64,000 nucleotides of DNA from Corynebacterium flavescens (GTDB lineage: Bacteria; Actinomycetota; Actinomycetes; Mycobacteriales; Mycobacteriaceae). Below, one piece after another: positions 26,891-35,363 of the stretch; position 1 is the stretch's first letter, and each line of letters begins with the position of its first letter. The notes under the pieces are model-generated. The model had not been told where the DNA came from, searched no databases, and was given only the letters and a program-made list of their open reading frames with translations. Both the position numbers and the translations under genes were made by a program. Location: contig NZ_VXKK01000018.1 of assembly GCF_008693105.1 (NCBI RefSeq), positions 124,001 to 188,000 of the forward strand, read 5' to 3'.

Positions 26891-28507
26891 TTAAAGCGGG
26901 ATGTTGCCGTGCTTGCGGGCCGGACGGGGAACGTTCTTGTCGGCATACAGGCGCAGGTTGCGGGTGATGGCGCTGCGGGTCTCGGAGGGAAGGATGACCG
27001 CATCGATAAGGCCGCGCTCGGCCGCCTTATAAGGGTTGAGCATGTGGTCTTCGTACTCGCGCTCGAAGGACTTGGCCAGCTCCTGGACATCGAGGCCCTT
27101 CTCGTGGGCCTGCTTGAGCTCCTTGCGGTAGATGAAGCCGACGGCTCCGGCCGCGCCCATGACCGCGATCTGTGCGGTGGGCCATGCCAGGTTGACGTCG
27201 GCGCCCAGGCCCTTGGAGCCCATGACGCAATATGCTCCGCCGTAGGCCTTGCGCATGGTCACGGTGATCTTCGGGACGGTGGCCTCGCCGTAGGCGTAGA
27301 GCAGCTTGGCGCCGCGGCGCAAAATGCCCGAGTGCTCCTGGCTGGCGCCGGGCAGGAAGCCCGGGACGTCAACCAACAAGACGATGGGGATGTTGAAGGC
27401 GTCGCAGGTGCGAATGAAGCGCGCGGCCTTCTCAGAGGAGTCGATGTCGAGGCAGCCGGCGTAGACCTGCGGCTGGTTGGCCACGAAGCCGACGCTTTGG
27501 CCTTCGATGCGGCCGAAGGCGACAACGACGTTCTCGGCGCGCTCGGATTGAATCTCGAGGAACTCGCCATCATCCGTCAGGGCCTCGATGACTTCCTTGA
27601 CGTTGTAGGGCTGGGTGGGGGAGTCAGGGATGATCTCATCCAGGCTCAGATCGCTCGCGGCCTCGTCTCCCAGCTCCTCGAAGGCTTCAAAGGGGGCGCG
27701 CTGACGGTTGTTGGAGGGAAGGTAACCCACCAAGTCGTGGACCCAGTCGAGGGCCTCTTCATCGGAGGCGGCGGTGTAGTGAGAGTTACCTGCGGCGAGC
27801 ATGTGGGCGGCGGCGCCGCCGAGTTCTTCTTGGGTGATCTCTTCGCCGGTGACGGTCTTGATGACATCTGGGCCGGTGACGAACATCTTGGACTTCTTGT
27901 CCACCATGACGACGAAGTCCGTCAGGGCCGGCGAGTAGGCGTTGCCGCCTGCACACGCGCCCATGATGACGGAGATCTGCGGCACGACGCCGGAGGCCTT
28001 GATGTTCTGGTAGAAGGTCTGGGCAATCCAGTCCAGCGATACGGCGCCATCCTGGATACGTGCGCCGGCGCCCTCGTAGAGTCCGATGAGCGGGCGGCCG
28101 GTGGTCACGGCGAGCTCCATGATCTTCACCATCTTCTCGCCGTAGACCTCGCCCAAGGCGCCGCCGAAGACGGTTCCATCCTGGGAGAAGATGCAGACCT
28201 CGCGGCCATCGATGGTGCCCCAGCCGGTGACGATGCCGTCGGTGGGGATCTTCTTCTTCGACATGCCGAAGTCCGTGGTGCGGTGGGTGGCTAGCATGTC
28301 GGTTTCGACGAAGGAGCCCTCGTCGAGGAGGTAATCTAGGCGATCGCGCGCAGTGAGGCGGTCCTGGGCGTGAACCTTGTCAATGGCCTTGTCGCCCATG
28401 GGCTTTTCAGCCGCGGCGCGGCGCCTCTTGAGCTCAGCGATCTTTTCCGCTGTGGTGTTTGCGTTGTTCAAGCTGTCGAGCTCCGCCAAATGTGAGGAAA
28501 TGGTCAT
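26891..28507 (-). CDS. dtsR1: acyl-CoA carboxylase beta subunit DtsR1/AccD1
   Basis: The beta subunit that, with AccBC and AccE, makes malonyl-CoA for fatty-acid synthesis. The sequence follows C. glutamicum DtsR1 closely from memory: MTISS start, [49 protein letters not shown] and the end [13 protein letters not shown] 28507 is the family start (538 residues). There is no good Shine-Dalgarno, so the mRNA may be leaderless. It lies 26 bp upstream of dtsR2. Confidence 0.95.
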   Translation of the reverse strand: MTISSHLAELDSLNNANTTAEKIAELKRRRAAAEKPMGDKAIDKVHAQDRLTARDRLDYLLDEGSFVETDMLATHRTTDFGMSKKKIPTDGIVTGWGTIDGREVCIFSQDGTVFGGALGEVYGEKMVKIMELAVTTGRPLIGLYEGAGARIQDGAVSLDWIAQTFYQNIKASGVVPQISVIMGACAGGNAYSPALTDFVVMVDKKSKMFVTGPDVIKTVTGEEITQEELGGAAAHMLAAGNSHYTAASDEEALDWVHDLVGYLPSNNRQRAPFEAFEELGDEAASDLSLDEIIPDSPTQPYNVKEVIEALTDDGEFLEIQSERAENVVVAFGRIEGQSVGFVANQPQVYAGCLDIDSSEKAARFIRTCDAFNIPIVLLVDVPGFLPGASQEHSGILRRGAKLLYAYGEATVPKITVTMRKAYGGAYCVMGSKGLGADVNLAWPTAQIAVMGAAGAVGFIYRKELKQAHEKGLDVQELAKSFEREYEDHMLNPYKAAERGLIDAVILPSETRSAITRNLRLYADKNVPRPARKHGNIPL

Positions 28508-28718
28508 GTTTGGAGAGTTTAGGCAATTTTGCGCCGGTTTTACACCTTGCCACGCCGGTGATTTCACTCACAAAAGTAGTTTATGCTGGTAGCTGGCCCG
28601 CCAGCCGCGGGAAATCTGGCTGCTCAGGACGAAGGTAAATGGTGGGAAGGCCGAGCCGGCAAAGAAAGCGGACAAAGAAAAAGCGCCCGAATCGCATCGT
28701 CCTAGTGCTTCAGGGCGG

Positions 28719-28735
28719 GGGACAAAATGTCCCCA
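28719..28735 (-). terminator. hairpin after the 83-aa gene
   Basis: GGGGACA (28719-28725) and TGTCCCC (28729-28735) form a 7-bp perfect stem with an AAA loop; CGCCC/GGGCG arms flank it (28685-28689 and 28714-28718). Located between the stop of the 83-aa gene and the dtsR1 promoter region. Confidence 0.5.
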
Positions 28736-28779
28736 GCCTGAGGCTGACTTGGTAGATGCGGTGCGGGCGCGCTTTCTTG

Positions 28780-29031
28780 CTAGTCGAGCCAGCCAAAGTC
28801 GAGCAGGAAAAGCTCGACCGCCGGCAGCTCGGTGGAGGAGGGGCTGCGTCCCTCGGTAGCCTTGAAGGCTTCGATGACGTCGTTGCGTGTCGCTGGGATG
28901 AGGTCATCCTCAACGAGTTTCTCGGTCACTCGAGCCTCCACGGGAGTGGATGCAAGGGTATCTAACCCGGTTCCGGTGGCGCTTTTAAATACGGCGGAGA
29001 CTGAATTGAGAAGTCCTTTGAGTGAATTCAT
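28780..29031 (-). CDS. small hypothetical protein behind a PHO-box-like promoter
   Basis: An 83-residue protein with an amphipathic N-terminus (NSLKGLLNSVSAVF), no signal peptide and an acidic, aromatic C-terminus (LFLLDFGWLD). I do not recognise its family. The gene is well supported: AGAGGTGAG precedes ATG 29031, and a TTGACA-17-TACTTT promoter with three 11-bp direct repeats lies 80-150 bp upstream. The repeats suggest phosphate control. Terminator-like hairpins follow it. Confidence 0.7.
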   Translation of the reverse strand: MNSLKGLLNSVSAVFKSATGTGLDTLASTPVEARVTEKLVEDDLIPATRNDVIEAFKATEGRSPSSTELPAVELFLLDFGWLD

Positions 29032-29116
29032 GTTCTCTCACCTCTTTTCGGTTAGTGGGGAAGGACGTTGCCGCTCGGCGGGTTTTGCCGAGGGGCATTG
29101 ACTTCTTCTGACTCTT

Positions 29117-29145
29117 AAAGTACGCCCGTCCTATTAGGGTGTCAA
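29117..29145 (-). promoter_or_regulatory. sigma-A-type promoter of the 83-aa gene
   Basis: On the minus strand TTGACA (29145-29140) and TACTTT (29122-29117) are separated by exactly 17 bp. Transcription would begin near 29110, giving an approximately 80-base 5' leader. Confidence 0.6.
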
Positions 29146-29151
29146 TACTGA

Positions 29152-29180
29152 TTTAACTATTTGTTTACCTTTTGTTCACC
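29152..29180 (+). promoter_or_regulatory. PHO-box-like array (three 11-bp direct repeats)
   Basis: TTTAACT (29152-29158), GTTTACC (29163-29169) and GTTCACC (29174-29180) repeat every 11 bp. Actinobacterial PhoP/PhoR-type regulators bind 11-bp-spaced direct repeats of GTTCACC. The array sits just upstream of the -35 element of the 83-aa gene and next to the phosphate transporter genes. Confidence 0.55.
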
Positions 29181-29190
29181 TTGGGCGGGG

Positions 29191-29475
29191 TTAGGAGAAG
29201 AGACTTAACCCGAAGTAGTGATTGAGGGAGTCTTTGGCTATCCACAAGATGGCCACGACAATGACCAGGGCAAGGATGCCGTAGACCGACCAGCCAAGGA
29301 CCTTCATCTGCGGGGAGGCCGCGGTATCACCGACGATAACTCCCTCGCTATTGCGAACGGGGTCACCCGTCATGCAGCGCATACCGAGCGCAAACAAAAT
29401 GGGGATACCGGCCCCGAAGGCCAGTGCTAGGCCGGCCACGCGGATAATTGCTTCAAAGATTTCTGCTGGGGACAT
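29191..29475 (-). CDS. small membrane protein downstream of pitA
   Basis: A 94-residue protein with two membrane helices (residues about 10-32 and 62-84) joined by a polar loop MTGDPVRNSEGVIVG. It starts 10 bp after the pitA stop, so it is probably in the same operon and may be an accessory of the transporter. The longer frame to 29610 overlaps pitA and is rejected. Family unknown. Confidence 0.75.
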   Translation of the reverse strand: MSPAEIFEAIIRVAGLALAFGAGIPILFALGMRCMTGDPVRNSEGVIVGDTAASPQMKVLGWSVYGILALVIVVAILWIAKDSLNHYFGLSLFS

Positions 29476-29485
29476 AATTGTGTGC

Positions 29486-30766
29486 CTACTTTTCTGCCGC
29501 GGGGGCAGGTTCTGTGACTCCGACGGCAACGGGCTGAAGGGTGGTGGAAGCTGCGGCCTGCTCGACGGTGATAGAGGAATCGACGGTCTCTGCGTTGGAA
29601 TCCCAGTCATCGTTGACGTTGGAGGCGTCGACCGGGTTCATGTGCGAGCGGATGACGATGACGGTGGCCATGGCGATAAGGAGGATGAAGTCCACGATGG
29701 CGCCCACCACTGTCGAGCTGAAGGAGGACACCCCGTTGGCGATCCACCAGCTGAGGAATCCGACGATGGCGGCACAAGGCAAGGTGATGAGCCAGGCCGC
29801 GGCCATGCGCATGGCGACGCCCCAGCGCACCTGCGCACCCTTGCGTCCAATGCCGGTGCCCAGGATGGAACCGGTGGATACGTGCGTGGTGGACAGCGCC
29901 ATACCGCCGGCGGCGGAGGTCAAGATGATCGCGGCCGAGGATGCCTCGGCGGCCATGCCCTGGGGGGATTCGATCTCCACGAGGCCCTTGCCTAGGGTGC
30001 GAATAACGCGCCATCCTCCGGAGAGAGTGCCGGCCGCAATGGCGATGGCGCAGCCGAAGATCACCCAGGTGGGCAGGCGGGCGTCGGGGTTGGCCTCACC
30101 CGCAGCAACAAGTGCCAGGAAGATGACGCCCATCGTCTTCTGGGCGTCGCCGGCACCGTGTGCCAAAGACACCAGGCAGGCGGTGACAATCTGACCGTGG
30201 CGGAAGTGCTCGTTCTTGACGCGGTGCGGGATCGTGTTGGTGATCCAATAGACCATGAAGGTGCCGCAGGCCGAGACAAAGGCGGCAATAAAGGGCGAAA
30301 CCAAGGCAGGAATGATGATCTTTCCCGCAATCGAGGACCAGGCCACGCCTGCCGTTCCCATGGCTGCAAAAGCAGCGCCGATGAGGCCGCCGAAAAGGGC
30401 GTGGGAAGAAGAGGAAGGCATGCCCAGCAGCCAGGTGAAGAGGTTCCAGAAGATGCCGCCGATAAGGCCGGTGAAGACAACCATGAGCAGCGCTTCGCCG
30501 TCGACAGGCACGGAACCACCGGCGGTGCTGATGTCGTAGGAATCGAGGTTAACTATTCCCTTGGCCACTGTTGCAGCAACGTGGACCGAAAGGAATGCGC
30601 CGACCAGGTTAAGAGCAGCGGAGATGGCTACGGCGGTAAAGGGCTTGAGCGCACCGGTGGCGATGGAGGTTGCCATGGCGTTCGCGGTGTCATGGAAGCC
30701 GTTGGTGAAGTCGAATGCGAGAGCAGTGACGATGACAATGGCCAGGATGATGAGTGTCGCTGTCAC
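29486..30766 (-). CDS. pitA: low-affinity inorganic phosphate transporter, PiT family
   Basis: Phosphate/metal-cation symporter in the cytoplasmic membrane. The two PiT signatures are present: FDFTNGFHDTANAMAT near residue 18 and the second repeat with SLAHGAGDAQKTMG in the C-terminal half. About ten hydrophobic segments are seen. GTG 30766 has AAAGGGG 8 bp upstream and gives 426 residues; the frame to 30814 lacks a site. A candidate promoter with PHO-like repeats is about 320 bp upstream, which would imply a long leader. Confidence 0.92.
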   Translation of the reverse strand: MTATLIILAIVIVTALAFDFTNGFHDTANAMATSIATGALKPFTAVAISAALNLVGAFLSVHVAATVAKGIVNLDSYDISTAGGSVPVDGEALLMVVFTGLIGGIFWNLFTWLLGMPSSSSHALFGGLIGAAFAAMGTAGVAWSSIAGKIIIPALVSPFIAAFVSACGTFMVYWITNTIPHRVKNEHFRHGQIVTACLVSLAHGAGDAQKTMGVIFLALVAAGEANPDARLPTWVIFGCAIAIAAGTLSGGWRVIRTLGKGLVEIESPQGMAAEASSAAIILTSAAGGMALSTTHVSTGSILGTGIGRKGAQVRWGVAMRMAAAWLITLPCAAIVGFLSWWIANGVSSFSSTVVGAIVDFILLIAMATVIVIRSHMNPVDASNVNDDWDSNAETVDSSITVEQAAASTTLQPVAVGVTEPAPAAEK

Positions 30767-31141
30767 AATAGCGACCCCTTTCGGAGGAGAAGTAAAAGAG
30801 CCTTGAACAGACAAAACTGGAAATAGGGGAGACGAGGCGTCCCCGCCGCAGTCATGCCTCTAGGGCCGGAGCGGTATGGAAGATGCCACCCAAGCAGGGA
30901 AGAAGCTGACGAGGATTAGGCTAGACCTGCGTTGATGCTCTGTATAATCAACGCTTTCGCGGCGAGGCTATGCCGCGTGGGCCGCACGCAGGGAATATGG
31001 ACCATTATGTTTGACAGTATGGCCGTTAGCGGCGTCCCAGCCTTCTTAGACGGGGAGGCAATTATGGCACACGATGGCTGAAGTTCAACCAAAGTTCACT
31101 TATATGGGCGTCGAAAAGCGTGCGTGAGACGCCACGCTCCG
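30767..31141. promoter_or_regulatory. 375-bp region upstream of pitA
   Basis: On the minus strand TTGAAC (complement of 31083-31088) and CATAAT, 16 bp apart, form a candidate pitA promoter. GTTCA at 31083-31087 and 31094-31098 are 11 bp apart and overlap the -35, a possible PHO box. On the plus strand TATAAT near 30945 precedes a 24-codon open frame at 31007-31081 with weak signals. No other gene is supported. Confidence 0.35.
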
Positions 31142-32662
31142 CTAATCTTCCGCCGCCTCGACGGGGATCCAGGCATAGCCATAAGGACCCAGCTCGACCA
31201 TGCCGAGGTCCACCGTTTCATCGCAGAAGTTATGCAGGCACAACAAACCGCCACGCTCGAAGGCGAGTACTCCGATGTGCCCGCTTTCCACCGCTTCGAA
31301 GGGTGCGGTGCCCAACTCCGGATGCGCCTTGCGTTCTTGGACCATCGTGCGCACAACGTTAAGCAGCGATTCCGGGTCATCTACCTGCTCCGCCACTGAA
31401 ATGCCCTTGCCTCCGACGATGGGGCGGCGCGGATGGGAGGAGGTGGTGAAGCCGGCACCCGGGCCCGGCTCCCATTGCATGGGGGTGCGTACGGCATCGC
31501 GGTCAGGAAGGGAGGTGTCATCGAGCATGCCTATCTCATCGCCGTAGTACAGGAAGGGCGAGCCTGGCATGGTGAGAAGAAGCGAGTACATTAACTCGAT
31601 CTTGCGCCGATCCTGTCCCATGAGTGGCGCCAAGCGCCTGGCGATGCCGACGTGGGCGCGCATGCTGTCATCGGGCAGGTAGGCGGAATAGAGGAGCGAA
31701 CGGTTTCCCTCATCGACCATCTCGAGGGTGAGCTCGTCGTGGTTGCGCACGAAGGTGCCCCATTGGCAGTTCTCCGGAAGGGTCGGCATAGCCGCCATGA
31801 TGTTGTAGATAGGGGAGGCGTCCCCCAGCGCGAAGGCCTGAAAGAGACGCGGCATCAGCGGGAAGTTAAAGACCATGTGAAAGCGGTCGCCCTTACCAAA
31901 GAACTCCATGGTTTCGGAGGGGGGTTGGTTCGCCTCCGCCAGCATGATGGCGTCGGGATAGTTCTCATCAAGGAAACGACGGATCTTCTCAATGAACTCG
32001 ATAGTCTCTGGGAGGGATTCGCCTCCGACCCCATCACGCTCGTAGAGATAAGGAATGGCGTCGAGGCGGAAGCCGTCTAGCCCCTTGTCCATCCAGAAGG
32101 ACAGGATATTGAATACTTCCTCGTGCACCAATGGATTGTCATAGTTCAAGTCCGGTTGGTGCGAATAAAAGCGGTGGAAGTAGTACTGGCCACGGGTCTC
32201 ATCCCACTGCCAATTCGAGTCCTCCGCGTCGGTGAAGATGATGCGGATTTCCGGATAGCGCTGTGCATCATCGCCCCACACGTAGTAGTCGCCATAAGGA
32301 CCGTTGGGATCCAGGCGCGATTGCTGGAACCACTCATGTTCTATGGAGGTGTGGTTGAGTGCCAGATCAGTCATGATGCGCATATCGCGCTTCTTGAGCT
32401 CTGCAACGAGCTCCTCGAAGTCCGCCATCGTGCCATAGTCCGGGTGGATGGAGTAATAATCGGCGATGTCGTAGCCGTCGTCGCGCATGGGTGAGGCGTA
32501 GAAGGGCGATAGCCACAGACAATCCACGCCCAGCCACTTGAGGTAGTCCAGCTTGTCGATGACCCCGCGCAGGGTACCGACACCACTACCCGTGGTGTCC
32601 TTGAAAGAACCTACGAGGGCTTGGTAAAAGATTGCATTGCGAAACCAGAAGCTACCGGACAT
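31142..32662 (-). CDS. treS: GH13 alpha-glucosyltransferase, trehalose synthase type
   Basis: Glycoside hydrolase family 13 protein of the TreS type, which interconverts maltose and trehalose. Start MSGSFWFRNAIFYQALVGSF; nucleophile Asp in GFRLDAIPYL near residue 198, acid/base Glu in MLAEANQP near 246, transition-state Asp in RNHDELTLEM near 311. The TreS-like DRDAVRTPMQWEP is present. At 506 residues it is shorter than usual TreS (about 590-620), mostly at the C-terminus. It follows the trehalose import genes, so a role in using imported trehalose is likely. An alpha-glucosidase of related specificity is the alternative. Confidence 0.82.
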   Translation of the reverse strand: MSGSFWFRNAIFYQALVGSFKDTTGSGVGTLRGVIDKLDYLKWLGVDCLWLSPFYASPMRDDGYDIADYYSIHPDYGTMADFEELVAELKKRDMRIMTDLALNHTSIEHEWFQQSRLDPNGPYGDYYVWGDDAQRYPEIRIIFTDAEDSNWQWDETRGQYYFHRFYSHQPDLNYDNPLVHEEVFNILSFWMDKGLDGFRLDAIPYLYERDGVGGESLPETIEFIEKIRRFLDENYPDAIMLAEANQPPSETMEFFGKGDRFHMVFNFPLMPRLFQAFALGDASPIYNIMAAMPTLPENCQWGTFVRNHDELTLEMVDEGNRSLLYSAYLPDDSMRAHVGIARRLAPLMGQDRRKIELMYSLLLTMPGSPFLYYGDEIGMLDDTSLPDRDAVRTPMQWEPGPGAGFTTSSHPRRPIVGGKGISVAEQVDDPESLLNVVRTMVQERKAHPELGTAPFEAVESGHIGVLAFERGGLLCLHNFCDETVDLGMVELGPYGYAWIPVEAAED

Positions 32663-32725
32663 GGAAACAAAAGTACCGGAGAACCCGTGCTGCGGAGGGG
32701 GAATCCTGCGGTGTTTTGTTGATAG

Positions 32726-32923
32726 CTACTTCTCAGCCTCGTGCAGTGCCTTCGACTTGGCCCTGACCAACCCATAGACCATAAGGCACAGCGCTCCGGC
32801 GAGCAGTCCTGGCCACAGGGCCGGCGCCGGTGCAAAGAGGTTGAGGATGGCTTGGATGAGGGCAAGAACGGCGAAGAAGCCGGCGAAACCAATGGCGGTG
32901 TCCCACAACAAGGACTGACGCAT
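32726..32923 (-). CDS. small two-helix membrane protein in the tus operon
   Basis: A 65-residue protein with two hydrophobic segments (about 9-30 and 34-53) and a charged C-terminus. Its ATG overlaps the upstream lipoprotein stop (TAATG), so it is translated with it. I recall the C. glutamicum tus cluster also having small unassigned membrane proteins between its transport genes. Function unknown. Confidence 0.7.
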   Translation of the reverse strand: MRQSLLWDTAIGFAGFFAVLALIQAILNLFAPAPALWPGLLAGALCLMVYGLVRAKSKALHEAEK

Positions 32924-33366
32924 TACTGCTCCACGGTCACCGTGAAGGTGATGGTCTGGGGGCCTTCGAGTGTTACCTCGCCTTGGCCGGGGGCGGTGGC
33001 GCTAAAGCCGGGATTAAAGCGGGCGCTGCCGTCATCGTAGCCTTGGCGGAAGGCGAGGAAGTCCGGTGTGCTCTCGGGGCTGTAGGCGTCGAGATCCGCC
33101 GCCGGCACCACGATGTTGAGCACCTGGCTTTCGACGAGGTTTTGCTGGGAGCCGGCCAGCTCGGAGACCGGAACCGTGACTGGGGCGATGACGGGGGAAA
33201 TAGCCGGCTGGGAGGTAGGAGGCTGTGAGTCGGCAGGCTGGGAGATAGCAGTACTCGTTTCCGGGGGATTGGGAGAGGGATTCTCATTGGCGGGCGAGCA
33301 ACCGGTCACCAACGCGGTGCCTACGACAATGGGAACGATCATGGAAAGGGAGCGGGAAATAGACAT
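32923..33366 (-). CDS. small lipoprotein in the tus operon
   Basis: A 147-residue protein with a lipoprotein signal peptide (VGTALVTGC, Cys about residue 23), then a Pro/Ser/Thr/Gln-rich linker of about 45 residues and a C-terminal domain of about 80 residues with no recognised motif. It would sit outside the membrane, anchored by lipid. The start overlaps the permease stop (TAATG), tying it to the trehalose transporter; an accessory role is inference. Confidence 0.75.
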   Translation of the reverse strand: MSISRSLSMIVPIVVGTALVTGCSPANENPSPNPPETSTAISQPADSQPPTSQPAISPVIAPVTVPVSELAGSQQNLVESQVLNIVVPAADLDAYSPESTPDFLAFRQGYDDGSARFNPGFSATAPGQGEVTLEGPQTITFTVTVEQ

Positions 33367-34187
33367 TAGGCCTTGACACCTCCTGCGGTTAGGCCAGCGA
33401 CGATGCGGTGCTGGAAAATAAGCACCATGATGATGAGCGGAATGGTGACGAGTGCCCCGGCTGCCATCGTGGCCGCGTAGGGATACTCAAAAGCCGAGGG
33501 GCCTGAGAAGCGCGCGATTGCCACGGTGACCGGCTCGGTGCCGGTGGTTGAAAGCTGCCGCGCGAGCATGAACTCATTCCAGGTCGTGATGAAAGCGATG
33601 ATGGCGGTGGTAAACAGCGCCGGTGCAGCCAAAGGCAGGAGAATGAGGCGGAATGCCTGGCTGCGTGAGGCGCCGTCGACACGCGCGGCCTCCTCTAATT
33701 CCCACGGCAGCTGGCGGAAGAAGCTGAGCAAGGTATAGACCGTAAGCGGCAGCGCGAAGGAGATGTTGGGAATAATCATGGCGCGGTAGGTGCCGATCCA
33801 CTCAAGGTTGCCAAAGAGCTGGAAGAGCGGAGTCACCAGCGCGATCGCAGGGAACATCGAAGCAGCCAAGATGATGCCGGTGATGATGCCCTTGCCGGGG
33901 AATTCATAGCGCGCGAGCGCGTAGGCGGTAAACACTCCAACGAGAACGGCGATGAGGGTGGTGGCAAGTGAGATGAACACGGAGTTGCCCATCGCCGCTA
34001 GGAAGTTATTGCCCTTGTCTGTGGCCAGCGCGTCGCGGAAGTTCTGCAGCGTGAGGTGGGTGGGCCAGGGGGTGGTATCGAAGGTATGGGCCTTATTGCG
34101 GAAGGCGGTGACCACCATCCAATAGAAGGGCGCTAGGCCCCAGAACATGATGAAAAGGATGCCGGCGTAGTGTCCGAACTTTTTCAC
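33366..34187 (-). CDS. tusG: ABC sugar transporter permease (trehalose, TusG-type)
   Basis: MalG-type permease with six membrane helices. The EAA loop reads EEAARVDGASRSQAFRLILLP near residue 165 and contacts the ATPase. It overlaps the upstream permease by 4 bp. Assignment to trehalose rests on the gene arrangement matching the corynebacterial tus cluster and on the adjacent treS. Confidence 0.88.
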   Translation of the reverse strand: MKKFGHYAGILFIMFWGLAPFYWMVVTAFRNKAHTFDTTPWPTHLTLQNFRDALATDKGNNFLAAMGNSVFISLATTLIAVLVGVFTAYALARYEFPGKGIITGIILAASMFPAIALVTPLFQLFGNLEWIGTYRAMIIPNISFALPLTVYTLLSFFRQLPWELEEAARVDGASRSQAFRLILLPLAAPALFTTAIIAFITTWNEFMLARQLSTTGTEPVTVAIARFSGPSAFEYPYAATMAAGALVTIPLIIMVLIFQHRIVAGLTAGGVKA

Positions 34188-35167
34188 TGTGCTGCCCCTT
34201 TCTGAATGCGGCGACGTTCCTTGCCGGAGACATCAGCGCCCAGGAGGCGCACCAAGATGAAGGCGACGAAGAAGATGAGAAGGAAAATCAGGGTGGATAG
34301 TGCGGAGGCCGAATTGAAGTTTCCTTGGCGCATATCCTCAACCACCAGCTGGGAGATAGTGGCGGTAGGGGAGTTGGAGGAAGAGGAAATCATGATGACC
34401 GGCAGGTCATACATGCGCAGGGCGTCGAGCGTGCGGAACAAAATGGCCACCATTAGTGCGGGGCGCACTAGGGGGAGCGTGATGGTGAAAAAGAGCTGCA
34501 AGCGCGTGGCACCGTCAACGCGGGCGGCATCATAGACATCCCGCGGAATCATCTGCAGACCGGCCAGAATGAGCAGCGCCATAAAAGGCGAGGTCTTCCA
34601 GACATCAGCAACAATGACCGCTAGGCGGGCAAATGCGGGATCCGTGGTCCACGCGATGTCCGTGCCGAGCAGGGAGTTGACGATACCGTCGGGGGCGAAC
34701 ATGAACTGCCAGAGCTTGGCGGTAACGGCGGTGGGGATTGCCCACGGGATAAGCACAGCGGCTCGCACCAAGCCGCGGCCCCTATAGCTGCCGTTCATGA
34801 TGAGTGCCATGAACATGCCCAAGATGATTTCTAGGCTCACCGTGACCACCGTGAAAAAGAGGGTGATCTGAACTGCGGGCCAGAAGTCCGTGGCGATAAC
34901 CCCGGGCGGGCATTGGGAGACCACACCCGTGGCGGACATGCAGCGATTGTTGATCCAGTAGAGGTAGTTCTCCAGCCCTGCGAAGCCGCCGTCCACGAAT
35001 ACCCCGGTGCTGGGATCGAGGTGCCGGTTGGCTTGGAAGGACAGCGCGATTGCTCGCACGATGGGGTAGCCAATGACGATGGCCAGCACGACGAGCGCTG
35101 GCGCAACGAGGGCGCCAATCTGCAGGTGCTGTTTGCGCTTGCTGGCATTGGGTGATTTTAGTGCCAC
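34184..35167 (-). CDS. tusF: ABC sugar transporter permease (trehalose, TusF-type)
   Basis: MalF-type permease, 327 residues, with six membrane helices and the EAA loop DAARVDGATRLQLFFTITLP near residue 225. GTG 35167 has AAAGG 9 bp upstream; the frame to 35239 would start with TTG inside a hairpin-rich spacer. It overlaps tusG by 4 bp and is separated from tusE by a 196-bp spacer with hairpins and tandem repeats. Confidence 0.88.
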   Translation of the reverse strand: MALKSPNASKRKQHLQIGALVAPALVVLAIVIGYPIVRAIALSFQANRHLDPSTGVFVDGGFAGLENYLYWINNRCMSATGVVSQCPPGVIATDFWPAVQITLFFTVVTVSLEIILGMFMALIMNGSYRGRGLVRAAVLIPWAIPTAVTAKLWQFMFAPDGIVNSLLGTDIAWTTDPAFARLAVIVADVWKTSPFMALLILAGLQMIPRDVYDAARVDGATRLQLFFTITLPLVRPALMVAILFRTLDALRMYDLPVIMISSSSNSPTATISQLVVEDMRQGNFNSASALSTLIFLLIFFVAFILVRLLGADVSGKERRRIQKGAAQ

Positions 35168-35229
35168 GCTGCTGCGCCTTTCTTTACGGAGACTTCTGGG
35201 TGAGAAGGAAGAAGCGGAATAAAGCCTAG

Positions 35230-35294
35230 AAGCGGGCAAGTCCGAAGACCTGCCCGCTTGTTTCTTGCCCGCCTCACCGCGGTGGCGGTGAGGC
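35230..35294 (-). terminator. two strong hairpins between tusE and tusF
   Basis: Stem 1: AAGCGGGCA (35230-35238) with TGCCCGCTT (35251-35259). Stem 2: GCCTCACCGC (35271-35280) with GCGGTGAGGC (35285-35294), a perfect 10-bp stem with a GGTG loop. Placed after the binding-protein gene, they could attenuate transcription or protect its mRNA 3' end so that TusE is made in excess. Confidence 0.6.
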
Positions 35295-35295
35295 T

Positions 35296-35337
35296 TAGAA
35301 GGTACGACCTAGAAAGTGAGATCTAGAAGGTGCGACC
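35296..35337. repeat. three 14-bp tandem repeats after tusE
   Basis: TAGAAGGTACGACC (35296-35309), TAGAAAGTGAGATC (35310-35323) and TAGAAGGTGCGACC (35324-35337) are contiguous. The outer two differ at one base; the middle one is more diverged. Confidence 0.75.
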
Positions 35338-35363
35338 TCTAAGAGGGGCAGGGTGCTTTAACC

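Noticed and set aside
26909..28294. 461-codon plus-strand frame opposite dtsR1
   Set aside because: Antisense to dtsR1; Gly/Val/Ala/Asp-rich mirror of the true frame.
28756..28965. Plus-strand frame overlapping the 83-aa gene
   Set aside because: The minus-strand gene has a promoter and a ribosome site; this frame has neither.
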